In this document: positions 1-7,133 of the stretch, piece by piece
Position numbering within the stretch: position 1 is the first letter of the stretch
Layout: every line of letters starts with the position of its first letter
Source: an uncultured Polaribacter sp.
GTDB taxonomy: Bacteria; Bacteroidota; Bacteroidia; Flavobacteriales; Flavobacteriaceae
Direction of reading: 5' to 3'
Assembly (NCBI GenBank): GCA_937936695.1
Contig: CALHCK010000168.1
Span: 1 to 8,229, forward strand
Length of the DNA: 8,229 bases
Translations under genes and position numbers: made by a program
Notes under the pieces: generated by a model
Told to the model about the DNA's origin: nothing
The model's input: only the letters and a program-made list of their open reading frames with translations
Databases searched by the model: none

Positions 1-229
1 TAGCCATTTGAGAAACAATACTAGTATTATTTACAATATTCATTCTTCCGGTACCAATTACCTTGTTGTTACATAAACATACCAAATGAATACCGTCTTT
101 TTCAAAATCATCATCAATTAAACTAGTACTATTTTTCATGCCTTTAAAAAACAATTCTTTTCTTATATCAACTGCTTCTTTATAAAAAGAACTTTCAGTA
201 TCTGTAACTATGAATTGAAACGCTACCAA
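1..229 (-). CDS. GNAT family N-acetyltransferase, N-terminal part (runs off window)
   Basis: This partial gene of 76 codons continues beyond position 1. The translation contains DIRKELFFKG, then LIDDDFEKDGIHLVCL and NNKVIGTGRM. That pattern resembles the N-terminal half of ElaA/YjcF-type GNAT acetyltransferases: an R-x-x-V/L-F helix, an acidic D-D-D stretch, and the HLV...viGtgRm strands leading to the acetyl-CoA motif. The acetyl-CoA loop itself is outside the window. There is no ATG near the proper N-terminus: the first in-frame ATG would remove the first 30 residues. The likely start is TTG at 229-227 (or ATT at 232-230), because a stop codon lies just upstream in frame. The TTG is 4 nt after the proB stop, so the gene is probably translationally coupled to proB as the next operon member. 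The substrate is unknown, and a role in arginine or proline metabolism is only suggested by position. Confidence 0.7.
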   Translation of the reverse strand, partial: MVAFQFIVTDTESSFYKEAVDIRKELFFKGMKNSTSLIDDDFEKDGIHLVCLCNNKVIGTGRMNIVNNTSIVSQMA

Positions 230-233
230 AATT

Positions 234-995
234 TTACTTTATTTTTGTAAAATCTACTTTATCTTCTAAAGTATTCAGTAAAAAGTTATCTTCTAAACCG
301 TTTACAATCCATGTTTCTATATTGGCTGCTTTAGCCACAGCTGCAGCTGCTATTTTAGATTCCATACCACCGCTACCATGAGAAGACTTAGAGTCTACCA
401 CTTGTGCTTTTAATTCGTCAAAATTATCAACAACTTTTATTGTTTCAGGAGATCCGTTTTCTATAGATGCTTTTGTATAAATACCATTGGTATTTGTAGC
501 TATAATACATAAATCTACCTTTAAAAGAGATGCCGTTAATGCAGCTAACTTATCATTATCACCAAATTTAATTTCATCGGTGGCAACGGTATCATTTTCA
601 TTAATAATTGGTATATAATTATTATTAACTAAAACATTTATGGTATTAACAATATTGTTTTTACTTTCCTGTTTTTCAAAATCTGAATACGACAATAAAC
701 ATTGAGAACTTAACAAACCATATTCTCTAAAAATTTCTTGATAGATACGTATTAAATGTGGCTGACCAATAGAGGCAAGGGCTTGTTTTACAAAAACACC
801 CTTTTGTTTACTCTCTAATTTTACAAATTGTTTAGCAACAGCAATAGCACCAGAACTTACAATAATAAACTCGCAGGTATCTTTAAGTTTTGCAATCTGA
901 TTTGCAATATCTTCAATCTTACCTCTAGAAATATTATCAGTTTCTTTGGTAAGTGTATTAGATCCTATTTTTAGTAATATGCGTTTTTTTTTCAT
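234..995 (-). CDS. proB: Glutamate 5-kinase (ProB), short form without PUA domain
   Basis: ProB phosphorylates the gamma-carboxyl of L-glutamate with ATP, the first step of proline synthesis, and passes glutamyl-5-phosphate to ProA. The 253-residue protein is one amino-acid-kinase domain. Visible motifs are KIGSNTLT (9-16), VSSGAIA (46-52), QALASIGQ (71-78), NENDTVATDE (132-141), FGDNDKLAA (144-152) and GSGGMESK (207-214), which are the phosphate, glutamate and ATP-binding segments of the family. It ends without the C-terminal PUA domain of the longer E. coli type (about 367 residues). The short form is common in Bacteroidota, so I read it as complete. The gene starts 40 nt after the proA stop and is followed within 4 nt by a GNAT gene. 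ProB is usually feedback-inhibited by proline, but nothing here proves that for this protein. Confidence 0.95.
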   Translation of the reverse strand: MKKKRILLKIGSNTLTKETDNISRGKIEDIANQIAKLKDTCEFIIVSSGAIAVAKQFVKLESKQKGVFVKQALASIGQPHLIRIYQEIFREYGLLSSQCLLSYSDFEKQESKNNIVNTINVLVNNNYIPIINENDTVATDEIKFGDNDKLAALTASLLKVDLCIIATNTNGIYTKASIENGSPETIKVVDNFDELKAQVVDSKSSHGSGGMESKIAAAAVAKAANIETWIVNGLEDNFLLNTLEDKVDFTKIK

Positions 996-1035
996 TTATT
1001 GTAATTAACAACTATTTAGCTAAATTAACTTGTAA

Positions 1036-2232
1036 TTATCTTGTTTGTCCGTTTCCGTGTACGTACCATTTATTAGTTACCAAGTGTTGTAAACCTATAG
1101 GCCCACGTTGGTGTAATTTATCAGTACTTATAGCTAATTCGCCACCTAAACCAAACTCAAAACCATCTGTAAAACGAGTAGAAGCATTATGGTACACAGC
1201 ACCACAATCTACCGCCATCATAAAATTATCGGCAGCAGGTTCTGCACTTGTTACAATAGTAGCAGAATGTCCGCCACTGTATTTGTTAATCATTTCAATA
1301 GCCGCTTGGGTATTTGCAATACTACCAATTACAATTTTATAATCTAAAAACTCTTCGTACCAAATAGCATCACTATCTATTTGTTGTATTTCTTTATAAT
1401 CGCTAAGAGAAGCATCACCTAAAATTTCTACATTATGGTTTGCTAAACGTACAAGTAAGTCTTTTATAAACTGATCTCTATTTGGTAGGTCGTTATCTAT
1501 AATAACTTTATCTACAGCATTACAACCAGATACTTTTTGTGTTTTAGCGTTTACAACAATGTCTAAAGCCATAGCAACATCGGCATGTTTGTGTACATAC
1601 ACAAAATTATTACCTCTACCACTAACAATAACTGGGCATTTAGCATTCTTTTTAACAAACTCTATTAAACGTTCTCCACCACGAGGTACAATTAAGTCTA
1701 ATGTTTGTGTTGGGTTTTCTAAAAAAGCTTGAGTTTCTGTACGATTGTAGTTTAAATACTCTACCCAATCTGTACTAACATCATTTAACTCTAAAGCTTT
1801 ATGCCAAAGTTTTACAATGGCTAAGTTAGAGTTTAAAGACTCTTTACCACCTTTTAATAATATTTTATTACCCGATTTAAACGCAATACCACCAGCTTCT
1901 ATAGTAACATCTGGACGCGATTCATAAATAATCATAACTGTACCAAAAGATGCAGTTCTGTTATAAATTTCCATACCATTGTTATGCGTAAAACGAAAAC
2001 GCTCTACACCAACAGGATCATCTAATTCAGATAATTGACGTAAAGATTCTATCATACCTTCAATTTTGGCATCATTAACCTTTAATCTATCACTCATGGC
2101 TAAGTCACTATCATCATAACTATCCATGTCTATTTTATTGGCATCTAAAATAGTTTGTGCATGCTCTTTAACCAACTCTTTCATAGAGATAAGTACAGCA
2201 TTACGTTTATCTATGCTTAGTATATTGTTCAT
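1036..2232 (-). CDS. proA: Glutamate-5-semialdehyde dehydrogenase (gamma-glutamyl phosphate reductase, ProA)
   Basis: ProA is the cytosolic NADPH-dependent reductase that turns glutamyl-5-phosphate into glutamate-5-semialdehyde, the second proline step. At 398 residues it is full length for this member of the aldehyde dehydrogenase superfamily. Visible features are IYESRPDVT (102-110), LLKGGKE (125-131), VPRGG (182-186), the catalytic cysteine Cys237 in KVSGCNAV, GGHSATIV (320-327), and the conserved C-terminal block HNASTRFTDG...FGLGGELAIST followed by HQRGPIGL. The segment around 311-327 departs from the E. coli-type ProA signature but keeps the GGHSA core. The ATG lies 60 nt downstream of the argD stop, and the proB start follows 40 nt after its own stop. 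Adjacency to proB fits channelling of the unstable phosphate intermediate. Confidence 0.96.
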   Translation of the reverse strand: MNNILSIDKRNAVLISMKELVKEHAQTILDANKIDMDSYDDSDLAMSDRLKVNDAKIEGMIESLRQLSELDDPVGVERFRFTHNNGMEIYNRTASFGTVMIIYESRPDVTIEAGGIAFKSGNKILLKGGKESLNSNLAIVKLWHKALELNDVSTDWVEYLNYNRTETQAFLENPTQTLDLIVPRGGERLIEFVKKNAKCPVIVSGRGNNFVYVHKHADVAMALDIVVNAKTQKVSGCNAVDKVIIDNDLPNRDQFIKDLLVRLANHNVEILGDASLSDYKEIQQIDSDAIWYEEFLDYKIVIGSIANTQAAIEMINKYSGGHSATIVTSAEPAADNFMMAVDCGAVYHNASTRFTDGFEFGLGGELAISTDKLHQRGPIGLQHLVTNKWYVHGNGQTR

Positions 2233-2252
2233 AATAATACTATAATTTTTGT

Positions 2253-2281
2253 TTTACTAAAAACTATATGTGTTTAGTAAA
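2253..2281 (-). repeat. 9-bp perfect inverted repeat between argD and proA
   Basis: TTTACTAAA at 2253-2261 is the exact reverse complement of TTTAGTAAA at 2273-2281, with an 11-nt loop. It lies in the 60-nt gap between the argD stop and the proA start. The RNA stem would be AU-rich with a single G-C pair, and on the operon strand it is followed by ACAAAAATT rather than a U-run, so it is a poor intrinsic terminator. It may be an RNA processing or stability element within the operon mRNA, but chance is possible in such AT-rich DNA. Confidence 0.5.
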
Positions 2282-2292
2282 TTTTATATTTT

Positions 2293-3420
2293 TTAGTTTA
2301 AAGCTTTTTTTAAAGCATCAAAAAACAAATCTATATGTTTCTTTTCAACATTTAAAGGCGGTAGAATTCTTAATAATTTTTTGTTCATGGCACCACCAGT
2401 AAACATTTTATAATTGTAAATTAAATCTTTACGTAAATCACCAACTTCAAAATCAAATTCTAAACCTAACATTAAACCTCTACCTTTAATATTTTTAATT
2501 TGAGGTATTGTTTTAGCAACCTCAAAAAAGTAATCAGATACTTGGTTTACATTAGCCATTAGGTTTTCTTCTTCAATAGTATTTAATACTGCTAAACCAG
2601 CAGCACAAGCTAAATGATTTCCTCCAAAAGTAGTTCCTAACATTCCAAATTTAGACTCTATGCTTGGGTGAATTAAAATTCCACCGATAGGAAAACCATT
2701 TCCCATACCTTTTGCAATAGAAATAATATCTGGAGTTACATTGTAGTGCTGAAAAGCAAAAAACTTTCCAGAACGTGCGTATCCAGACTGTACCTCATCG
2801 GCAATAAACATGGTATTATTAGCTTTACAAAGTGCATCAACTTGTTCAAAAAAGTCGGCAGTAGCCTGATCTAAACCACCAACACCCTGAATAAATTCTA
2901 CAATAACGGCACAAACATCACCTTTTTCTAGTTCTGTTTTTACACCCTCAACATCATTTAAAGGTAAAATAGTTACCGCTTGTTGCGCGTTAATAGGTGC
3001 AATAATATTTTTGTTGTCAGTAGCAGCTACGGCAGCAGATGTACGCCCATGAAAACCATTACTAAAAGCAATTACTCGTTTTTTACCTGTTTTAAAAGAC
3101 GCTAATTTTAATGCATTTTCGTTAGCCTCTGCACCAGAACTACATAAAAAAAGCTCGTAATCTTTACAACCAGATAAAGTTTCTAACTTATCAGCTAATT
3201 GTTTTTGTAACGGATTCTGAATAGCGTTTGAGTAAAAACCTAAAGTAGCTACCTGTTTAGTAACCGCTTGCACGTAATTAGGGTGTGCATGACCAATAGA
3301 CATAACAGCATGTCCTCCGTAAAGATCTAAATATTCATCACCTTTGTCATCGTATACATGAATCCCTTTTCCAGAAACCGGAGTAACATCATACAATGGG
3401 TAAACGTTAAATAATGGCAT
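2293..3420 (-). CDS. argD: Acetylornithine/succinylornithine aminotransferase (ArgD)
   Basis: ArgD is a PLP-dependent class III aminotransferase that converts N-acyl-glutamate-5-semialdehyde to N-acyl-ornithine, with glutamate as amino donor. Its 375 residues are the normal length. Seen in order: YLDLYGGHAVMSIGHAHP (30-47), the PLP phosphate loop CSSGAEANENALKLA (93-107), FHGRT (123-127), VIVEFIQGVGG (172-182), IADEVQSGYARSGKF (206-220) with the cofactor aspartate, the Schiff-base lysine Lys237 in SIAKGMGNGFPIGG, and TTFGGNHLA (263-271). The ATG starts one base after the proC stop (TAA-C-ATG), so translation is almost certainly coupled. In Bacteroidota the acyl group is thought to be acetyl or succinyl depending on the lineage, and the sequence alone does not say which. 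A side role with ornithine or GABA is less likely given the operon. Confidence 0.94.
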   Translation of the reverse strand: MPLFNVYPLYDVTPVSGKGIHVYDDKGDEYLDLYGGHAVMSIGHAHPNYVQAVTKQVATLGFYSNAIQNPLQKQLADKLETLSGCKDYELFLCSSGAEANENALKLASFKTGKKRVIAFSNGFHGRTSAAVAATDNKNIIAPINAQQAVTILPLNDVEGVKTELEKGDVCAVIVEFIQGVGGLDQATADFFEQVDALCKANNTMFIADEVQSGYARSGKFFAFQHYNVTPDIISIAKGMGNGFPIGGILIHPSIESKFGMLGTTFGGNHLACAAGLAVLNTIEEENLMANVNQVSDYFFEVAKTIPQIKNIKGRGLMLGLEFDFEVGDLRKDLIYNYKMFTGGAMNKKLLRILPPLNVEKKHIDLFFDALKKALN

Positions 3421-3421
3421 G

Positions 3422-4216
3422 TTAATTCTTTTTTAATTGGTTAATTTTATCAAACGAAGCCGTAATACCTTTAATAACAGCAGAACTCATTCCGTTGTGT
3501 TCCATTTCATTCAATCCTTCTATAGTACAACCACCCGGAGTAGTAACTCTGTCTATTTCGGCCTCTATATGTTGGTCTGTTTTTTGTAATAAACTTGCAG
3601 CACCCAAACAAGTTTGTAATGCTATTTTATCTGCTTCTTCAGCCTCAAAACCAAGCTGAATAGCACCTTGGGTTGTAGCACGTACCAAACGCATCCAAAA
3701 AGCAATACCACTAGAACAAATTACTGTAGCAGCTTGCATTTGGCTTTCAGGAATCTCTAGGGTAGTACCCAATTGGTTAAAAATGGTTTTAGCCACCTCC
3801 ATACGCTCTAAACCTTTAGCGTTACCCGCTAAACAAGTCATAGATTCTCCAATAGAAATAGCGGTATTAGGCATAATTCTAATCACAGATTTATCATTAC
3901 CAATAATACGCTCTATAACAGAAATTTCAAATCCTGCAGCCACAGACATAACTATTTGTTTGTCTGTAATTAAATGCGCAACACTTTCTAAAACCCCAAC
4001 AATATGCTTAGGTTGTAAAGCAAAAAGTACTACTTCAGCATTTTTTACAGCTAATTCATTATCATTAGTAATAGTAATGTTTTTAGTATTTTTAAAAACA
4101 TCTACTTGTTGTGTATTTTTATCACTTAAAAACAATTCTGTAAAAGAGTTGTTTTTAACCAATCCCTTTGCAATTGCACTTCCTAAATTTCCTGTTCCAA
4201 TTATGGCTATTTTCAT
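3422..4216 (-). CDS. proC: Pyrroline-5-carboxylate reductase (ProC)
   Basis: ProC carries out the last proline step, NAD(P)H-dependent reduction of pyrroline-5-carboxylate to L-proline, in the cytosol. The 264-residue length is typical. The N-terminal Rossmann fold starts with MKIAIIGTGNLGSAIAKGL, where the dinucleotide loop GTGNLGSA is residues 7-14. It is followed by LFALQPK (64-70), RIMPNT (113-118) and the family signature TTPGGCTIEGLNEME (225-239) in the helical dimerisation domain. The gene is interleaved with arginine genes, with argC upstream and argD one base downstream. A 122-nt gap to argC holds a structured repeat element, so proC is the first gene after that element on the operon mRNA. 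Confidence 0.95.
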   Translation of the reverse strand: MKIAIIGTGNLGSAIAKGLVKNNSFTELFLSDKNTQQVDVFKNTKNITITNDNELAVKNAEVVLFALQPKHIVGVLESVAHLITDKQIVMSVAAGFEISVIERIIGNDKSVIRIMPNTAISIGESMTCLAGNAKGLERMEVAKTIFNQLGTTLEIPESQMQAATVICSSGIAFWMRLVRATTQGAIQLGFEAEEADKIALQTCLGAASLLQKTDQHIEAEIDRVTTPGGCTIEGLNEMEHNGMSSAVIKGITASFDKINQLKKN

Positions 4217-4238
4217 AATTTGTATTTTTTATTTTATG

Positions 4239-4325
4239 GCGTTACCCAAAGGGTCGCGCTTTCCGCTCTATCTTTTTTTGCCATTTATGGCAGCAAAAAA
4301 AGGATGCCGCTTCAATCGCTAACGC
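4239..4325. repeat. Structured interspersed-type element between argC and proC
   Basis: An element of about 87 bp fills most of the argC-proC gap and is visibly richer in G+C than its surroundings. It is bounded by GCGTTA (4239-4244) and its reverse complement TAACGC (4320-4325). Inside are the small hairpin ACCC-AA-AGGGT (4244-4254) and a longer one in which CTTTTTTTGCC (4272-4282) pairs with GGC (4289-4291) and AAAAAAAG (4295-4302) around a 3-nt bulge. On the minus strand two related blocks, AGCGGCATCC and AGCGGAAAGC, flank the central hairpin. From memory, sequences of this style recur between genes in Flavobacteriaceae genomes; I could not verify this here. Because T-runs precede and A-runs follow the stem on both strands, it does not look like an intrinsic terminator. 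The limits are approximate. Confidence 0.6.
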
Positions 4326-4338
4326 ATTATACTAACTA

Positions 4339-5322
4339 CTAAAAGTAATTCGCTTTTAAATTTAAACCTAGTGTTTCTTCAAAACCATACATTAAATTCA
4401 TGTTTTGTATGGCTTGTCCAGATGCACCTTTTAATAAATTATCTATACAACTTGTAATTAATAATTTGTTATCATGTTTTACTAAATGAATCACACATTT
4501 ATTAGTGTTTACCACCTGTTTCATGTGCACATCATTATCAGAAACAAAAGTAAACGCAGCATCTTTATAATATGCTTTGTACATTTCTTTAGCTTCTTCT
4601 ATACTACCTTCAAACTTTGTGTAAGTAGTTGCAAAAATTCCTCTCGAAAAATTACCTCTATTAGGCATAAAGTTAATTTCTGAATTAAAATTAGCCTGTA
4701 ACTGATTTACTGTTTGGTTAATTTCTCCTAAATGCTGGTGTGTAAATGCTTTGTAATGAGAAAAATTATTATCTCTCCAAGTAAAATGAGTAGTTGCAGA
4801 CAAAGAAGTACCTGCACCAGTAGCACCTGTTACTGCATTTATATGCACATCATTATTTAACAAACCATTTGCAGCTAAAGGTAAAATAGCCAACTGCAAA
4901 GCAGTAGCAAAACAACCAGGATTAGCAATGTATTTAGCTGTTTTTACAGCCTCTTTTTGTAATTCTGGCAAACCATATACAAACGTTTTATCACCTAAAG
5001 TTTCATTCGCTTTTAATCTAAAATCATTACTTAAATCAATGATTTTAGTATTTTTAGAAAACTCATTTTTTTCTAAAAAAGCAGTAGAATTTCCATGACC
5101 TAAGCATAAAAATAATACATCTACTTCTGGGTTAATAGTTCCAGAAAAACTAATTTCTGTAGCACCAATTAAATCTTGATGTACTTTATATAATTTGTTA
5201 CCAGCATTAGATGTACTGTATACAAAATTAATAGTTGTTTGCGGATGATTTAATAAAAGTCTTATCAATTCTCCAGCGGTATAACCAGCACCTCCTATAA
5301 TCCCTATTTCTAGTTGTTTCAT
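4339..5322 (-). CDS. argC: N-acetyl-gamma-glutamyl-phosphate reductase (ArgC)
   Basis: ArgC reduces N-acyl-glutamyl-5-phosphate to N-acyl-glutamate-5-semialdehyde with NADPH, the step before ArgD. The 327-residue protein has the Rossmann loop GGAGYTAGELIRLL (10-23), FLCLGHGNS (71-79), the segment IIDLSNDFRL (94-103), and the catalytic cysteine Cys137 in ANPGCFATA. NAVTGATGAGTS and the later MPNRGNFSRGI segment follow the usual layout of short (type 1) ArgC proteins. It lies 53 nt after the end of argG, a gap almost filled by a perfect hairpin, and is separated from proC by a repeat element. ArgC and ProA perform chemically parallel reactions on protected and free glutamyl phosphate, so having both in one operon is notable but not unusual for the phylum. 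Confidence 0.95.
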   Translation of the reverse strand: MKQLEIGIIGGAGYTAGELIRLLLNHPQTTINFVYSTSNAGNKLYKVHQDLIGATEISFSGTINPEVDVLFLCLGHGNSTAFLEKNEFSKNTKIIDLSNDFRLKANETLGDKTFVYGLPELQKEAVKTAKYIANPGCFATALQLAILPLAANGLLNNDVHINAVTGATGAGTSLSATTHFTWRDNNFSHYKAFTHQHLGEINQTVNQLQANFNSEINFMPNRGNFSRGIFATTYTKFEGSIEEAKEMYKAYYKDAAFTFVSDNDVHMKQVVNTNKCVIHLVKHDNKLLITSCIDNLLKGASGQAIQNMNLMYGFEETLGLNLKANYF

Positions 5323-5337
5323 AATAGTATTAAAAGC

Positions 5338-5372
5338 ATATTATGTAATTAGCAATACCAATTACATAATAT
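5338..5372 (-). repeat. 13-bp perfect inverted repeat between argG and argC
   Basis: ATATTATGTAATT (5338-5350) and AATTACATAATAT (5360-5372) are exact reverse complements around a 9-nt loop. On the operon strand the hairpin begins 4 nt after the argG stop and ends 15 nt before the argC ATG. It is followed by GCTTTTAAT, a weak U-tract. The stem contains only one G-C pair, so it could be a weak terminator, an mRNA 3'-end stabiliser for the GNAT-argG part, or a processing site. The length of the perfect match makes chance unlikely. Confidence 0.7.
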
Positions 5373-5375
5373 ATT

Positions 5376-6531
5376 TTATTTGTTTACTTGTTGATATATT
5401 TTGTTCTGGTTTCCTATTATTTTAATAAAACCTTTAGCATCATTAGCTGTCCATGCTTTATTTTCTTCACCATAAGTACTAAAAGCACTAGACATTAAAT
5501 CGTGTTTAGAAACAATACCGTCTAAAGAAAAATGATATGGTTTTAATGTAACCACCACGTCTCCAGAAACCATTTTTTGAGAACTTTGTAAAAAAGCTTC
5601 AGTATCTCTCATCACAGGATCTAAATATTGCCCTTCATGTAAATGCATTCCGTAAAAACTAGACAAATACTCTTTATGTTGTAATTGCCATTTTGTTAAG
5701 GTGTGCTTTTACCGTAATAAGTGCCGCAGCAGCTTCAAAACCGACACGTCCTTTTGTACCCACAATAGTATCACCCACATGAATGTCTCTACCAATAGCG
5801 TAAGCAGATGCAATGTTATTTAAGTTTTCTATGTTTACTTCAGGTGCATTTGCTTTACCATTTAAGGCAACAAATTCTCCATTTTTAAAAGTAAGCGTTA
5901 CTTTTTCTTCGCCTTCTTTTTCTAATTGAGATGGATATGCTTCACTTGGTAAAGGCTTTTCAGATTTTAATGTTTCTACACCACCAACACTAGTACCCCA
6001 AAGACCTTTATTTACAGAATATTTAGATTTTTCCCAAGGCATATCTATCCCTTCAGATTTTAAATATTCAATTTCTTCTTGTCTAGATAATTTTTCGTCT
6101 CTAATAGGCGTAATAATTTTAATATTAGGCGCTAATGTTTGAAAAATCATATCAAAACGTACCTGATCATTACCAGCACCAGTACTACCATGTGCAATAT
6201 ACTCTGCATCTATACTTTTAGCGTATTCTATTATTTCTATAGCTTGTATAATACGTTCTGCACTTACAGAAAGAGGGTAGGTGCTGTTTTTTAATACATT
6301 ACCAAATATTAAGTACTTTACTACTTTATTATAAAAAGTTGCAACAGCATCAATATTTTTATAAGTGGTAACCCCCATTTTATAAGCGTTACTTTCTATA
6401 TTTTTTATTTCTTCATTTGTAAAACCACCAGTGTTTACACTAACAGCATGTACATCATACTCTTTAGATAAGCTAACTGCACAATATGAAGTATCTAATC
6501 CGCCACTATAAGCTATTACTAATTTTTTCAT
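5376..6531 (-). pseudogene. argG: Argininosuccinate synthase (ArgG), frameshifted
   Basis: ArgG joins citrulline and aspartate with ATP to make argininosuccinate. From the ATG at 6531 the frame is good for 277 residues: the PP-loop AYSGGLDTS (7-15), AHGSTGAGNDQVRF (113-126), YSVNKGLWGTSVGG (171-184), and GFEAAAALITVKAH ending at 5701. It then reads eight unrelated residues to a stop at 5676-5674. The true C-terminus resumes one frame over at 5699 with LTKWQLQHKEY, then SSFYGMHLHEGQYLDPVMRD and GNQNKIYQQVNK to the stop at 5376, giving 107 residues. Family members have roughly seven residues (like HLLEKHT) between KAH and LTKW, so a net loss of about 20 nt fits. The separated part is the C-terminal region involved in oligomerisation, so activity is probably lost. 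Both halves look otherwise unmutated, so the lesion is recent or a sequencing or assembly error. The gap to the upstream GNAT gene is 27 nt. Confidence 0.9.
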
Positions 6532-6558
6532 TTTACTCTATTTTCTATAGATTATTAA

Positions 6559-7125
6559 TTATTTCAATTCTCTTATTTCAGATTCAAAACAAGGGTTTAC
6601 AAAATACTTGTAATTTAACTCGTCTCTTAATTTTCCTATTTTCTCTAGTTCATCTACAAGTACTTTAGACATTTCTGCTAATCGTACATGAGTCATACCT
6701 AACAATTCGTTGTAATGGTGTACTTTAGGTGTTTGCGCAATAGAAATTAAAAATTTGTCGGTGTACAATTCTGTCATTCTAGACATTAATAACAAACCTA
6801 AATTATAATTTCTAAAGTCTCTGTTTACCCATAAAGAAGAACGTTCGAAAACAGAATGCCCCTTTACATGGTGCTCATGCGCAAAAATATGACCTATAAC
6901 TTTAGTACCCTGAGTCATTAAAAAACAACCGTTTTTTAAACGTCTTTTTAAAAGTGTTACACTTACAAAATAGAGTGTAGGTAACTCTTTAGATCTTTCT
7001 GAAATAGTTTCTAACAACTCATCAGGAAGTTTATGAACAAGCTTAATTTCTATGTTTTCTTTAGCACAATAGATTTCTGCATTGTTAATAACACTAATAA
7101 TATCTGTACCCAATATGGTTTCCAT
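6559..7125 (-). CDS. GNAT family acyltransferase, candidate N-acyl-glutamate synthase of the arginine pathway
   Basis: This is the first structural gene of the operon, with 188 residues. A GNAT fold is supported by strands around TKVIGHIFAHEH (74-85), SSLWVNRDFR (96-105), and the acetyl-CoA loop RNYNLG (105-110), a variant of the R/Q-x-x-G-x-G/A motif, followed by the helix LLLMSRMTEL. Downstream, VHHYNELLGM (135-144) resembles the usual C-terminal GNAT segment. From memory, GNAT proteins of this size sit immediately upstream of argG across Bacteroidota and have been proposed as N-acetyl- or N-succinyl-glutamate synthases, replacing classical ArgA or ArgJ. Neither of those is visible here. 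The promoter-proximal position fits the committed step of the pathway. The function is inferred mainly from context, and other acyl acceptors are possible. The ATG at 7125 is preceded by a hairpin rather than a Shine-Dalgarno sequence. Confidence 0.8.
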   Translation of the reverse strand: METILGTDIISVINNAEIYCAKENIEIKLVHKLPDELLETISERSKELPTLYFVSVTLLKRRLKNGCFLMTQGTKVIGHIFAHEHHVKGHSVFERSSLWVNRDFRNYNLGLLLMSRMTELYTDKFLISIAQTPKVHHYNELLGMTHVRLAEMSKVLVDELEKIGKLRDELNYKYFVNPCFESEIRELK

Positions 7126-7133
7126 TTTTTATA

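Noticed and set aside
1014..1025. Palindrome ATTTAGCTAAAT in the proA-proB gap
   Set aside because: A 12-nt AT-rich palindrome is expected by chance in this composition and matches no operator that I can name.
3783..4322. Plus-strand open frame of 179 codons opposite proC
   Set aside because: It lies antisense over most of proC and through the repeat element, has no family resemblance, and proC is clearly the real gene.
4486..4683. Plus-strand open frame of 65 codons opposite argC
   Set aside because: It is fully antisense to a well-supported argC and has no recognisable motif.
5376..5666. Independent 96-residue protein
   Set aside because: Its sequence is the C-terminus of ArgG read after the frameshift, and its apparent TTG start is an internal leucine codon.
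6486..6668. Plus-strand hydrophobic open frame of 60 codons across the argG-GNAT junction
   Set aside because: Leucine and isoleucine richness is expected from antisense AT-rich coding DNA; it overlaps two real genes and has no start-site support.
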